Shown here piece by piece: positions 10,970 through 22,800 of a stretch of DNA of 64,000 nt (position 1 is the first letter of the stretch; each line of letters opens with the position of its first letter). The DNA is from Gymnopus androsaceus JB14. Lineage: Eukaryota; Basidiomycota; Agaricomycetes; Agaricales; Omphalotaceae. The stretch is taken from positions 186,001 to 250,000 of the forward strand of contig ML769421.1 in assembly GCA_009733575.1 (NCBI GenBank), in the 5' to 3' direction. The notes beneath the pieces are model-generated. The model saw nothing but the letters and a program-made list of their open reading frames with translations. It made no database searches and was not told the origin of the DNA. A program made the translations under genes and the position numbers.

Positions 10970-11772
10970 CATCAGCAAAACCTGGGTGGTCTCCAGAGAT
11001 CTCCAGAGCACCTGGAGCGTCTGGAGCAGCTGGAGCAAGGTACCCTATTCCAGAGACCAATATAAACCTCCAGAGACCTCTGGAGACCTCTGGAGACCTC
11101 CCGAAAGCTATTCAATCTTGAAGTTTCCATGGTGTGTCGTAACCATGCATTGGTAATATAAATTTTGATACTCAAGATTGTCACGATTATAGGCACATCA
11201 CAGATTTCAGTGTTACGTAGTACTTACTAGTAAACAACAAAGTATTATTTGACAAGCTTTCCACAAGTTCCGAGTCCCCCCTCCAATGTTCGATACTCTT
11301 CTTGCCTGCTCTCGAGTCTCAGCCCCACACAAAATGTTCTACATTTCTGGTAGTCAGCTTCAGAAAAAACATTGTATGAAGAATTGAAGATGAAACTTAC
11401 AGCAAGAGGATAGTACTGCAACAAAGGGAGAAGAAAAAAAAATACAAGAAGTTTGTCGAAGCTTGGAAGTTGAAAGTCGTGCATTTTATATGACTTCCTG
11501 ATAGTTTACAACATGTTGATGACACGAGGAGTTGCTGACAGCAACCATCATTATGTCGAGGGCGCCCAAGGCCATCATTTTTGGAGCTAGTCTCGCTGTC
11601 AGCCAGACTAGCTCCATAAGAGGAAAGTCCAATCATTCTTAAAGTGCCATCAATTGGCAACTGCAGCTTCGTTTTCTCCAGAGTCTCCAGAGCTCTCCAG
11701 AGCTCTCTGGAGACCTATTCATTTCTCCGGATGCCTCCAAGAGCTCCAGCGAAAATACGGGTTTTGCTGATG
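10970..11772. mobile_element. Non-autonomous TIR element (CATCAGCAAAACC family), 803 bases
   Basis: Ends are CATCAGCAAAACCTGGG on the left and the inverse GGGTTTTGCTGATG on the right, flanked by TT on both sides (10968-10969 and 11773-11774), a probable 2-base target duplication. It sits inside the Walker B coding sequence of the NACHT gene; its removal with one TT restores the frame. Both ends carry arrays of CTCCAGAG/CTCTGGAG (10990-11105 and 11675-11745). No transposase frame is seen inside. The superfamily is unknown to me. Confidence 0.8.
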
Positions 11773-13164
11773 TTATACTAGATGCATTCGATGAGTGTGG
11801 GCCAAAAGGAGATAATGGGGCTAGAGAATGTCTGCTCTCTCTCTTGATGAGCAGTGTTTATAAGCTTCCAAAAAACTTCCGTGTCCTTGTGACATCCAGA
11901 CTGGAAGGTGATGTACAAGTTTATCTCAACCAATGCCCTGGTCCTCAAAAACCTTATATTGAGTACATGAGCAAGCTGGAAGAGACTGATGCAGATATCC
12001 ACAAATATGTTGTACACAGGATGATGAAAGGAAGTGGGGGTCTAGGATTTTTGGATGAAGATCAGTGTAAAATCCTTGCTGACAATGCTGCAGGTTATTT
12101 TCAATGGGCCCATACAGTTTGTGAAGCTCTCCATGGAAATGGTAAAGCAGGCTTGACTGTGAAGGCACGATTTGAACGGTTTATGTCACTTACAGGTGGT
12201 GATAGAGACTTGATCCCTCTGGATAAGCTTTACAAATCCATTCTAGAGGATATATTCGATTATAGGGACCCACAGGCCATTTCCCAGTACAAAATAGTAA
12301 TGTCACAGATACTGGCAGCCTTTGAACCACTGTCCATTCGGTCACTTCAGGGAATCCAATTAGCTAGGTTCAAATATAATGATGAAAAACATGATAAGGA
12401 TGGGTTGAATGCAGTGATTCCATTCCTGGGATCTCTATTCACAGGTGTGAATGATGCAAACATCTCCGATAAGGCCGGTACACACATCTGTTCGTGATTT
12501 CCTCTTGAATGAAGAGCAAAGCACTGAATATGCCATAGACTTATGTCAAGGACATGAGACTCTGGCTATTGGTACCTTGAATTTAATGATTTCAGATCTT
12601 CACTTTAATATTTGCAATTTTGAGAGCTCATATTTGCTCAATTCAGAGGTGGAAAACCTTCCAGAAAAAATTTTGCAGAATATTACACCTGAGCTCTCCT
12701 ATGCATGTTTATTTTGGGATAGCCACATGCTTCATAGTCATTCCAATGAGTTGTTACCATTGGTGGAAAAATTTATAAATGAATCCTTGTTATTTTGGGT
12801 GGAAGTGCTTGGTATCCTTGGCAGAGTCAATGGGATCACAGATGTCTCAGCAAATGTACTGAAGTGGAGCAAGTCAAATATAGTAAGTGGGGCCCATGTC
12901 TGGAAGTTTAGGAGGTTAATAATTTTGTCTAATAATAGAAAGAAGTCAACAACAGTCATGTGAATGATGTTCTGAAGGAGCTAGTCTGCTTCATACGGGT
13001 TTTCGGGAAAATAATTACAGATTCAACTCCTCATCTCTACCTGTCTGGGCTGCCATTCATTCCAAGAGGATCTTGTCTGCGAAAAAAGTTCTGCACCCCA
13101 TTCAAGAATTTGGCAGTTGTGTGTCCAGGCCTCAACTTTCACTGGCCATATCAACAAGCTATCA

Positions 13165-15190
13165 TATATGGCCACACAGATCAGGTAGTTTCAGTTACAC
13201 CTTCACCGGATGGGAAAAGAATTGTGTCTGGGTCTGATGATAAGTCAGTGTGCATCTGGGATGCAGAAACCGGGTGCCCTGTTGGTGATCCACTGCAAGG
13301 ACACACAGGTTATGTCTACTCAGTTGCTTTTTCACCAGATGGGAAAAGAATTATATCTGGCTCTAAGGACAAGTTGGTGTTCATATGGGATGCAGAAACT
13401 GGGTGTCCTGTTGGCAAGCCACTGCAAGGACACACAGGTAATGTCTACTCAGTTGTCTTTTTTCCAGATGGGAAAAGAATTGTATCTGGGTCTGGAGACA
13501 ACTCAGTGCGTATATGGGACATGGAAACCGGGAGCTCTATTGGCAAGCCACTGCGGGGACATACAGCTTATGTCTCATCAGTTGCCTGCTCACCAGATGG
13601 GAAAAGAATTATATCTGGCTCTGGGGACATGTCAGTGTATATCTGGGATGTAGAAACTGGGTGTCCTGTTGGCAAGCCACTGCAAGGACATACAGGCAGT
13701 ATCTCCTCAGTTTCCTTTTCACCAGATGGAAGAAGAATTGTATCTGGGTCCTGGGACAAATCAGTGCGAATATGGGATGCAGAAACTGGGAACTTTATTG
13801 GCAAGCCACTGCAAGGACACATAGATTTGGTCAACTCAGTGGGCTTTTCACCAGATGGGAAGAGAATTGTATCTGGGTCTGGGGATAAGTCAGTGTGTAT
13901 TTGGGATGCAGAAACAGGGCGCCTTGTTGGCAAGCCACTGCAAGGACACACAAGGATTGTCTAATCAGTTGCCTTTTTTCCAGATGGGAATAGAATTGTG
14001 TCTGGGTCTGGGGATGGCTCAGTGCGCATATGGGATGTGGAAATTGAGAACCCTATTGGCCAGCCACTGCAAGGCCACACAGACTATGTTTCCTCAGTTG
14101 CTTATTCACCAGATGGGAAGAGAATTGTATCTGGGTCTAATGACAAATCAGTGCGTATATGGAATGCAGAAACTGGATACCCTATTGGCAAACCACTGCA
14201 AAGACATACAGGTAATGTCTCCTCAGTTTCCTTTTCACCAGATGGAAAAAGAATTGTATCTGGGTCTGAGGACAACTCAGTGCGTATCTGGGATGCAGAA
14301 ACTGGGTGCCCTGTTGGCAAGCCACTACATGGACACACAGATTGGGTCAACTCAGTGGCCTTCTCACCAGATGGGAAGAAAATTGTATCTGGGTCTCGTG
14401 ATAAATCAGTATGTATTTGGGATACACTAACAGGGGACCCAGTTGGCAATCCACTGCAAGGGCACATGGGTGGGGTTATATCAGTAGCCTTCTCCCCAGA
14501 TGGCAAAAGAATAGTATCTGGGTCTGGAGATAAGTCAGTGTATATTTGGGATGCACAAACTGGATGCTCAGTTGGAAATCCACTGCTAGGACATTCAGCT
14601 TATGTCAACTCAGTTGCCTTTTCACCAGATGGGAATAGAATTGTATCTGCATCTGGGGACTCAGTGCATATCTGGGATGCACAAACTGGGAACCCTGTTG
14701 GAGATCCACTGCAAGGACACATAGGTTGGGTCCTCTCAGTTTCCTTTTCACCAGATGGCAAGAGAATTGTATCTGGGTCTGGAGACAAATCAGTTTGTAT
14801 CTGGGATGCACAAACTGGGTGTCTAATTAGGAGGTCCACTGCAAGGACACACAGATTAGGTCAACTCAGTGGCCTTTTCACCAGATGGCAAGAGAATTGT
14901 ATCTGGGTCTGGAGAATCAGTGTGTATTTGGGATGCAGAAACTGTGTACCCAGTTGGAAATACACTACAAGGACACATGGGTTGGATCATCTCAGTTGCA
15001 GTTGCCTTCTCCCCAGATGGGAAGAGAATTGTATCTGGGTCTGGGGATAAGTCAGTGCATATTTGGGATGCACAAGCTGGTTGCCCAGTTCGAAATCCAT
15101 TGCAAGGACTTACAGCCTATGTCAATTTAGTTGCCTTTTCACCAGATGAGGAGAGAATTGTATCTGAGTCTGTGGATGACTCAGTGCATA
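13165..15190 (+). repeat. Array of 16 WD40-coding repeats, near-identical
   Basis: Units of about 126-129 bases encode GHT..V.SVAFSPDGKRIVSGS.D.SV.IWDAETG. Framework codons are almost identical from unit to unit, while two to four residues just after the GH dipeptide change (TGY, TGN, TAY, TGS, IDL, TDY, TDW, MGG, SAY, IGW). High internal conservation with variation limited to a few positions is the pattern of HIC repeats in fungal NLRs. Confidence 0.85.
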
Positions 15191-15642
15191 TCTGCTATCT
15201 CGAGAGTGAAGAATCTGCACAAACAGAAAGTAATATCCCTGATGAAGACTCCCTGCAAGAAGGCATAGAACTGGGGATGCCCCTCTCTGAAAAAGGGTTT
15301 TTTTCACTATCTCATTGTCTTTACCCTGGTCACCATCTTGTTCCCTCTCAGTTTCCCTCTCAAAACAAGCATGTTACTGCTGAAGGATGGCTTTGTGCAT
15401 CAGCCTCATCTCCCCTCCTCTGGATTCCTCCAGAGTACAGACAAGGTCTTATGCTTCCCCATATGCAAGTCCTAATCACCAAGCACCACAAAAGTTCCCT
15501 TGACCTTTGTAATTTTGTTCATGGGAAAGACTGGACACAATGCTATACCACTTCCCAGAAACTGGGCCAGCATGGATCTAAACGCAAGTCCACAATACTG
15601 GATATTCCTCAAGTATGTCATTCATGTTCTTGCAATCTATAA

Positions 15643-16235
15643 TTACATTCAAATTCTGATTAAATTCTTATGTTAGATCTCCTCTTCTAAAAAACAAAAG
15701 CAGTAATGACACTGATGAATTGAACCAGTATCATTGATTGCTTCCCTGAATACTTGTTCCCTTATTCTCATTTGTCCATTTTAGGTGAGGAGGGTGTCAA
15801 TGCTGGTGTGCCAATAATCCAAGATTAGGGATAGGATTCATCTTCCCTTTGTTTTTGCATACTGGCTTTGAATGGGTAATATTGAGTACCTCTATTCTTG
15901 CTTTCTGTTCTCCTCTGATAAAGCTATGTACATACTTTGATTGTATACCAGTTCAGATATAACACAGTGAAGAGTAAGATTTGTGCTTGGTATGAAAACC
16001 AACCAAACAACAATCACCCTGATCAGATTCCATCCAAAAGGTTTAATTAATGCAAGGAAGGAGGTTGTCAAAGGTTCCATCTACTAATATTTGATTCATA
16101 AAGAAAAGCAGTTGACAGAGGCACAGACAGTGCAAATGAACAAGGTTTTGTATGGGAGGAAGGTTTGTGAAAAGTCAACTAACATATGCCAACACACTGA
16201 ACTAATCAAGGGTAAAAGCAAACACCAAAGCATAG
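15643..16235. other. 3' region of NLR 1, no gene recognised
   Basis: AT-rich sequence after the NLR tail. A GTATGT at 15612 could be an intron donor, so the coding end given for the NLR is uncertain. Nothing else is recognised. Confidence 0.3.
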
Positions 16236-16445
16236 GTCAAGTATGCCATCAACAAATGACTTTGTGTATCTGCATGAAAACTGAGGCATGGGTCAAGTAC
16301 CCCAACTCAACAAATGACTTTGCATATCCAAGGACTACCCAAGCACAGGTCAAGTATGCTGACTCAACAAACAACTTAGTGTATCCAAGGTAAAATACCC
16401 AAGCACAGGTCAAGTACACCAACTCGACAAACAATTTAGCATGAA
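16236..16445. repeat. Tandem repeat, about 57 bases x 4
   Basis: Imperfect units start at 16236, 16292, 16349 and 16409 (lengths 56, 57, 60 and about 37), each beginning GTCAAGTA and containing ACTCAACAAA. A minisatellite in the intergenic space between the two NLR genes; no coding meaning is apparent. Confidence 0.75.
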
Positions 16446-16861
16446 TTGGGAGCCTTTACATTGCTGCACAATGATACTCCAACTCTCAGGGAATCCTGCA
16501 GGTTACCTAACAAGCTTATATGACCACTGCGCAAGTCACTTGAGTAGGTGTTTTTAACACACTCAGTGAAGAACAGGCAAGAGGTAAACAACTTGGTAAG
16601 CTAGCTAACACTCCAAGGAGCTTCCTCACTCAGGCTAAAGCTACACCAAGCTGACACTTGGGTCCAAGACCTTTCCTAATCAACAATGGGTTCAGCAAGA
16701 TGTGCATGTTAGGCTCCACCTGCAGTCCTAAGACTGATATGACTTCCCTCCAAGATGTAAACCAGGAATGCTCAACTTAATAGCTGGGAAGTAGATTGAA
16801 TTGCCTCAGTGTTATCAAGGTTACAAGAATGCCACCCATTTCAAAGGTTGTAGAGAACAAT

Positions 16862-17967
16862 AAAGATGGACATGAGTCCAGATCCAGGTTGACCTGGATC
16901 CACCAGACAGGTACCTGTGGCTTGAAAAGGCTGACCTGTGACCAGCTCCAGATCTGTGGGAAACAGGTCAACCAGGATCCAGATCTGCAACAGGTATACC
17001 TGCAGGTAGGGATCTGCATCGTAACCATAAGATACGGCTTATGTTTACAGGTATACGGGTACCCATAACCATACTGTAAAGGGTGTCCACAGACACTTTA
17101 TACGGTTACTATACAGGTACCCCGTACAGCAAGAATTTTGCAGTCAGCCATACACCCGTAGGTCCCAAAATGGTCAAATCAATGATTTTTGCACCATTGA
17201 TATTCGCCGGGACCCTCCGGCTTGAGATCTGATGTGCTGTATACTGTAAAAATACGGGTATACGGATGCTGGCAGCTGTACCGTATACCGTACCGTAAAG
17301 AGATTTTTTGCCGTTTTTACGGCCCATAACCGTATGCGGTTACGGTGTGGATCCCTACCTGCAGGTACCTGTGAGTAGCTTGATTACTAGTAAGTAAGTA
17401 CTAATATATCCAATAATATATGTATATACTACTAGTAAGTACTTAATAGTAGGTAAGTAAGTAAGTACCAATATTTAATTGTGATTAAGACTGTAGCCAA
17501 GTACTAACTAAGTATTAACAGTAAATATCAGTAGGTATTGTTATTTTAACAGTGAGTACTAGTAAGTAAGTAGCAACTTGTAAGTAAATACCAATACAAA
17601 CACATATCAGTACTTAGTACTTACTGATACTTACTTGTGGGTAACTACCAATACTTAGTAACTAGGTAGTATAGTATAGTAAGTTCAAGTATCAGTACTT
17701 ACTGGTATTCTTTGACTAGATAGTGGTAGATATTGATATCAATACTAGTACTAATATTTATACCTAGTGCTAATAAGTAAAATTAGTACAGTGTTTACTA
17801 CATAGTGTACTTCAGTATCAGAAATTTTGCAAGTGCTGGATCCACAAGGTACCTGCAGGTCATTGATAATTTCTTAAGGACTGACCTGCAACTTGGGTTG
17901 AATCCATGGAAAACAGGTACTGGGATCTGCAGGTACCTGTTCTGGATCCAGACTTGTGTCCATCATT
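16862..17967. mobile_element. MULE-like non-autonomous TIR element, 1106 bases
   Basis: The left end AAAGATGGACATGAGTC matches the inverse of the right end (AATGATGGACACAAGTC). Flanking AGAGAACAAT at 16852-16861 and 17968-17977 is a 10-base target duplication, the size expected of Mutator-like elements (9-11 bases). Subterminal zones are rich in CAGGTACCTG, GGATCC and CTGCAG palindromes. The core (17378-17830) is a degenerate AGTA/TACT simple-sequence tract. There is no transposase frame. A 351-base hAT-like element is nested in the left subterminal zone. Confidence 0.8.
17007..17357. mobile_element. hAT-like MITE nested in the MULE-like element
   Basis: The ends TAGGGATCTGCATCGTAACC and inverse GGTTACGGTGTGGATCCCTA form imperfect TIRs of about 28 bases. 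CCTGCAGG lies directly on both sides (16999-17006 and 17358-17365), an 8-base target duplication. An 8-base duplication with a YAGGG-type terminus is the hAT signature. No coding capacity. It is rich in GTATAC/CCGTA motifs, probably transposase-binding repeats. Confidence 0.85.
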
Positions 17968-17977
17968 AGAGAACAAT

Positions 17978-19895
17978 GCAGATGCATCTGAGCATGTACA
18001 AATCACTACAGGTCCTAAGATAGAACTGCAATTCAGGTATCAAGTCTAACTTGTCATTCTGAGATAAAGTAGCTACCCTTATATACTGAGCAAGATATAA
18101 CAAATAGGAAATATGAGAGAAACTGAGTGAGATAGAGTGAAACAGAATAAGTAAATAGGAAAAAGATAAAATATTGTCCATATATGTGTGTACTATGGTT
18201 TTGCCTCATCATTTCTCTGCCTCATTCATTTATCTTCCTTAATTGTGTCAACTTTTGGGATTTTGGTCTGAATCAACTTGAGTCATTTGCCATTTTACAA
18301 AGCTCACCAGTTCCTTTAGCAGAACAGCCCTCAGAAGTATTCTATGTTTTTCCTTGCCAATGGGAAACTAGTTATGATTCCTAGTTCCATGCAGTCTCAA
18401 GTCTAGATGCTTGGTAGCATATGGATCTTGGGAAAATGCTGAGGCTTGGATAGAGATTCTTCCTAGTTGTTCCATGCTCCTGAAGTAGCTACAGCAAGGT
18501 TGGTCATGTGGCTGCATTGGCTTGCCAAGGACATGTTTGCCTAGGTGCTTATGTGCCAATGAGTGTCAATTTTCTGGGGGTGCCAACTAGGTGCTTACCC
18601 ATCTTGGTCAACCTTACTTCATTAATGATAGTGGGTGTTGTGAAGACTCCCTCAGTGAGCTGATCATGGAAGCAATGCCTTAATAGACTTCAATTCCCTT
18701 GAGTTGTCCCCCAATAGTCTAGCCTAGTATAGCTTGTATGTGGGCCTTAATTCATGCTGTGCTCAACAACTTGTTATCCAACAAGCTTGTCTTGCTACAC
18801 CATACTGTGCATAAGACTCTGATTGAGGTGCATCCACTAAGTTAAGTATGATACCATTGCATGTACCATTACTCTGCAACCCCTTGAGTACAATAGACTC
18901 TCATTGGACTTTAACTATCAGCTTGGGCTCGCTATAGTTCTTAGTAACTGTGATTATAGCTCCCACAGAATGTAGGATTATCAGTTCCATGCAGTTTTAG
19001 CCTTAGCCAAAAAATCAATGTATCAACAGACTAGGTAATAATGTTCTTAAAGTATTGATTCCACCCATTCTTCTTGTTTTATATTTCTCTTCTTTAACAA
19101 GTGTTTTTACTGCCCTCTTGCTCTTTTTCCCATAAACAAGATATCACTGTATACCAACCATCATCTGGAAACTGCTTCCTAACTACATTAGTTTGCATAG
19201 GTTGGTAGCTCCTGTAGTCACGTAGCAAGATCCCCTGGTATGTAGTCTACTGTAGATCACTGTAGAAGACTGTACATTGCCAATTTCCATTCATAGTCAG
19301 GGTTTGATTGATTGTTAAGAACCTTTAGTTGTTGTTCTTGGATGTTCAGTTCGGGGTTCAATGGGGTTTCAATTGACTTGGCTTGGAGAAAATAAAGATT
19401 CAGAAAATAAGTTTGTTTCACTTTAATTGACAGATATACAACTAAATTATAAATTTACCCAAGCTTTCAAGGTGGTAATTTGTGTAAAAGATATCAAATA
19501 ATGGACCTATTATTTTCAGTGCTACATAAGTTAAGCTATACTGAATCCCAATTATAGTGGCCCAGGAAAGGGTGCAAAAAGAAAATTCTACACCTCAACA
19601 TCTGCCAACATCCTATCCTCAAGAAGAGATATAAACCAATATATATACCTGCAGTACTGCGGTTTGGGCAACCTGTCTTAAACCTATGGTTCATCATGAT
19701 TAAACTACAGATTCCAGTACTTACTTATTTATATTTCCACACTTCAAATTTTATGTTGAAAGAATTTTATTTAGTATGATGGTTGAACATCCAGTAGCAA
19801 GAAAAAGAATACAAAAAGACTAAAACTATGCCAAAGAAACCTTGAGCCAGTGAAAGAGATTTGATAACTAGTAGTAGCATGGGTCAAAGCATTGT
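17978..19895. other. AT-rich intergenic region, no gene recognised
   Basis: Between the MULE-like element and the tail of NLR 2. No reading frame, RNA or repeat could be supported. Confidence 0.4.
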
Positions 19896-22800
19896 TCAAG
19901 CTAGTGTATCTGAAGAGTAACAAGCCTGCCAATTTTTACCAAAGACAAATTTATCAAAGTTCAATCTTGTTGGATTTTGACCAATAACCAAAGTGTTATT
20001 GGGGCGCCACAGTGCAACTCGATGTTTAGGTGGAACCCAGAAGAGCAATTCGGAATTCTTCCCATGTATCCAACCATCATTCATGGCAAAAGGATCAGGA
20101 TACCCTGAGAGTATAGAATTTAAAACATGGTCAGGTCAATGTACAAAAAAAATTATGTATAACTTACTTGCAATGGCAGGAAAATATGTATCAACAGGTG
20201 ACTCTACATTCCAGATCCGAATTGTCATATCTTCAGAGCCAGAGACTACTCTCCTTCCATCTGCTGAGAATTGAACAGAGGTAACACCAGCTGTATGTCC
20301 CATTATTGGGTCCAAAACTTGCTTACCAGTCTCTGCATTCCAGATCTGCACAGTATTGTCAAAAGAGCCCGACACTACTCTCTTTCCATCTGATGAGAAT
20401 CCAATAGAAGCAACTGCATCTGTATGTCCCAATAATGGCTCTAATACCTGCTCTCCAGTCTCTGCAGTCCAGATCCGAATGGTGTTGTCCAGAGAGCCTG
20501 AAACTACTCTCTTTGTATCTGATGAAAATCCAACAGTTATAACCTCAGCTGTATGTCCCAAAAATGCCTCTAATACCTGTTCTCCAGTCTCCGCATTCCA
20601 AATCTGGACAGTGTTGTCATGGGAGCCTGAGACAACTCTCTTTCCATCTAATGAGAATCCAACAGACCTAACTGAATCTGTATGTTTTTCTATTGGCTCC
20701 ACTACCTGTTCTCCAGTCTCTGCATTCCAGATCCGTAAGGTCTTGTCATGGGAGCCTGAAGCTATCCTCTTTCCATTGGATGAGAGTTCAACAGATAAAA
20801 TGTTTTCTGTATGTCCTGATATTGGCCCTACAAGCTGCTCTCCAGTTTCTGCATTCTAGACCAGAATGGTCTTGTCCATAGAGCTTGAGACAGCTTTCTT
20901 TCCATCTGATGAGAATCCAACTGATGTAACCCAACTTGTATGTCCCTTCAATGGCTCTAATACTTGCTCACCAGTCTCTGCATTCCAGATACGGACAGTT
21001 GTGTCTGCAGAGCCTGAAATTACTTGCTTTCCATCTGATGAGAGTCCAACAGACATAACTAACCCTGAATGTCCCAGCATTGGCTCCAAAATATGCTCTC
21101 CTGACTCTGCATTCCAGATTCGGATGGTCTTGTCACCAGAGCCTGAAGCTACCCTCTTTCCATCTGCTGAGAATCCAACAGAAGTGATATAAGATGTATG
21201 TCCCAATAATGGCTCCACTATCTGCTCTCCAGTCTCTGCACTCCAGATCTGCACAGTGCTGTCCCAATGGCCTGAGACTATTTTCTTTCCTTCTGCTGAG
21301 AACTGAACAGAGGTAACCCCAGATGTTTGTCCTACCATTGGCTCCAATACTAGCTTCAGTACTGGTTCCTCAGTCTCTATATTCCAGATCCGGATAATCC
21401 CATCTGCAGAGCCTGAAATTATCTTCTTGTCATCTGGTGAGAATCCAACAGATGTAACTCTGTCTGTATGTCCCAATAATGGTTCCAATATTTGCTCTCC
21501 TGTCTCTGCATTCCAGATCCGGATGGTCTTGTCATAAGAGCCCGAGACTACATACTTTCCATCTGATGAGAATGCGACTGATGTAACTGAGCCTGTATGC
21601 CCCAACATTGGCCCTGCTACCTGCTCTCCAGTTTCTGCATTCCAGATTTGGATGGTGTCATCATGAGAGGCTGAGACAACTCTCTTTCCATCTGATGAGA
21701 TTTCAACAGACCATACTGACACTGGGGGCAAGGCCCAAGGCAATCAAAATTTGATACCCTTACATGGATTCTCCAGGGACTCTCCAGGGATTTTCCGAAA
21801 CATGTGTCACAAGCGTCACAGAACTGTAAATGTTAACCTAATTGATTTGGTGAATCATCACTACATGCGGCGGCGGACATCGCAATGGCAGGCCTAGGGT
21901 CACCTTTGTGACCATTGCCTTGGAAAATTGCACTTTTACTTGTGTGAATTTGTCAAGAATACATTCAAAGAAGTGTCACAAAATCTCCATCCTACTATGC
22001 GAGATGGCTGTGGTTTCAAGAGCTGGCCCGAGAGCTGGGCTTCATTCATAATTTGATCTGCTCAACTCTTGCCCCCTTTCCCCTTTCCTCATTTTCCCTC
22101 ATGATGATATGCACCTGTTCTTACTGCAGACAAAAGTCTGTCTCAATCAATGGGGTCCTGCAGCCAGGCTGTGAGGTTAGTGGGTCAACTTGATCAAACC
22201 ACCAGCGGAAATCTCAGAAACAAAGTACATCAGAGTCATCAGCACCCAAGGAGAGGATACAGTAGAGAAGGTTGAAGTAAAATCAAGATCTAAAGCAAAG
22301 AAGGTTACAAGTACAGTAGTATATTTTGGAGATAGATGCAAGGAAAGGCATGGTCCAAGATCTGAACACCAGTGAATCCAGAGAATTACCCAATGCGGCA
22401 CTAGCATGGGCACTCTGGGACATCCATGGTGAGACAGGCTGAGCTTGCAGCTGGCCTGCGTTGCTGCTGCTAAGTACATGTATTTCTGTATTTCAGACCA
22501 TTTATGGCTGAGACTCCCAGTTTCTTGGCAGATTGGTGATCTTTGGTTGCTACAATTCATTACGGTACAGTATACTAGGTACTTTTCAAATTTATGGCAA
22601 TATTAATATATATATGATAGACCAGTGTCTCCCAACATTACAGCTACCACGCATTTTTTACTTCAAATTTTTGTGCCTGGGCCAAGCCCCAGCCAAACCC
22701 TTTAAAACTGGATACTTGTATCCACTTGTTTTGTCCCATCCCTTATCTCCTCATACCTCTCATTAGAGCGCGCCTAGCTTACTACTAGTATAGGTACATG

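Larger units (their letters stand above)
10364..15642 (+). pseudogene. NACHT-WD40 (NLR-like STAND) gene 1, disrupted
   Basis: The N-terminal exon (10364-10457) encodes a short Asn/His-rich leader and joins 10505 after a 47-base intron. Next is a NACHT NTPase: Walker A GEAGTGKST (about 10680-10706), then a Walker B ILDAFDECG split by the TIR element at 10970-11772. Deleting the element and one TT target copy reunites Walker B in frame. A helical region follows to about 12880. An intron at 12881-12939 precedes a linker (KEVNN...) and 16 WD40 repeats (13165-15190). The tail (WLCASASSPLLWIPPEYR...FVHGKDW) is the usual end of basidiomycete NLR-WD40 proteins. Lesions: an extra base near 10803-10813, a frame change near 12440-12475, stops at 13962-13964 (TAA) and 14857-14859 (TAG), and a frame change near 14826-14840. 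STAND proteins act as switches in self/non-self recognition; this copy should be dead. Confidence 0.85.

Noticed and set aside
11245..11660. Frames inside the 803-base TIR element
   Set aside because: Short, no domain, and the element has the size and layout of a non-autonomous copy.
14102..14506. Minus-strand frame across the WD40 array (also 13568-13951 and 20356-20859 plus)
   Set aside because: Antisense shadow of near-identical WD40 units with a repeating period; no independent evidence.
13150..15200. Regularly spaced repeat array resembling a CRISPR or satellite
   Set aside because: The units are 126-129 bases long, encode WD40 blades in frame, and the organism is a eukaryote.
22177..22560. 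127-residue minus-strand frame inside the CACTA-like element, considered as transposase
   Set aside because: No similarity to a transposase fold that I can see, no catalytic acidic pattern, and far too short.
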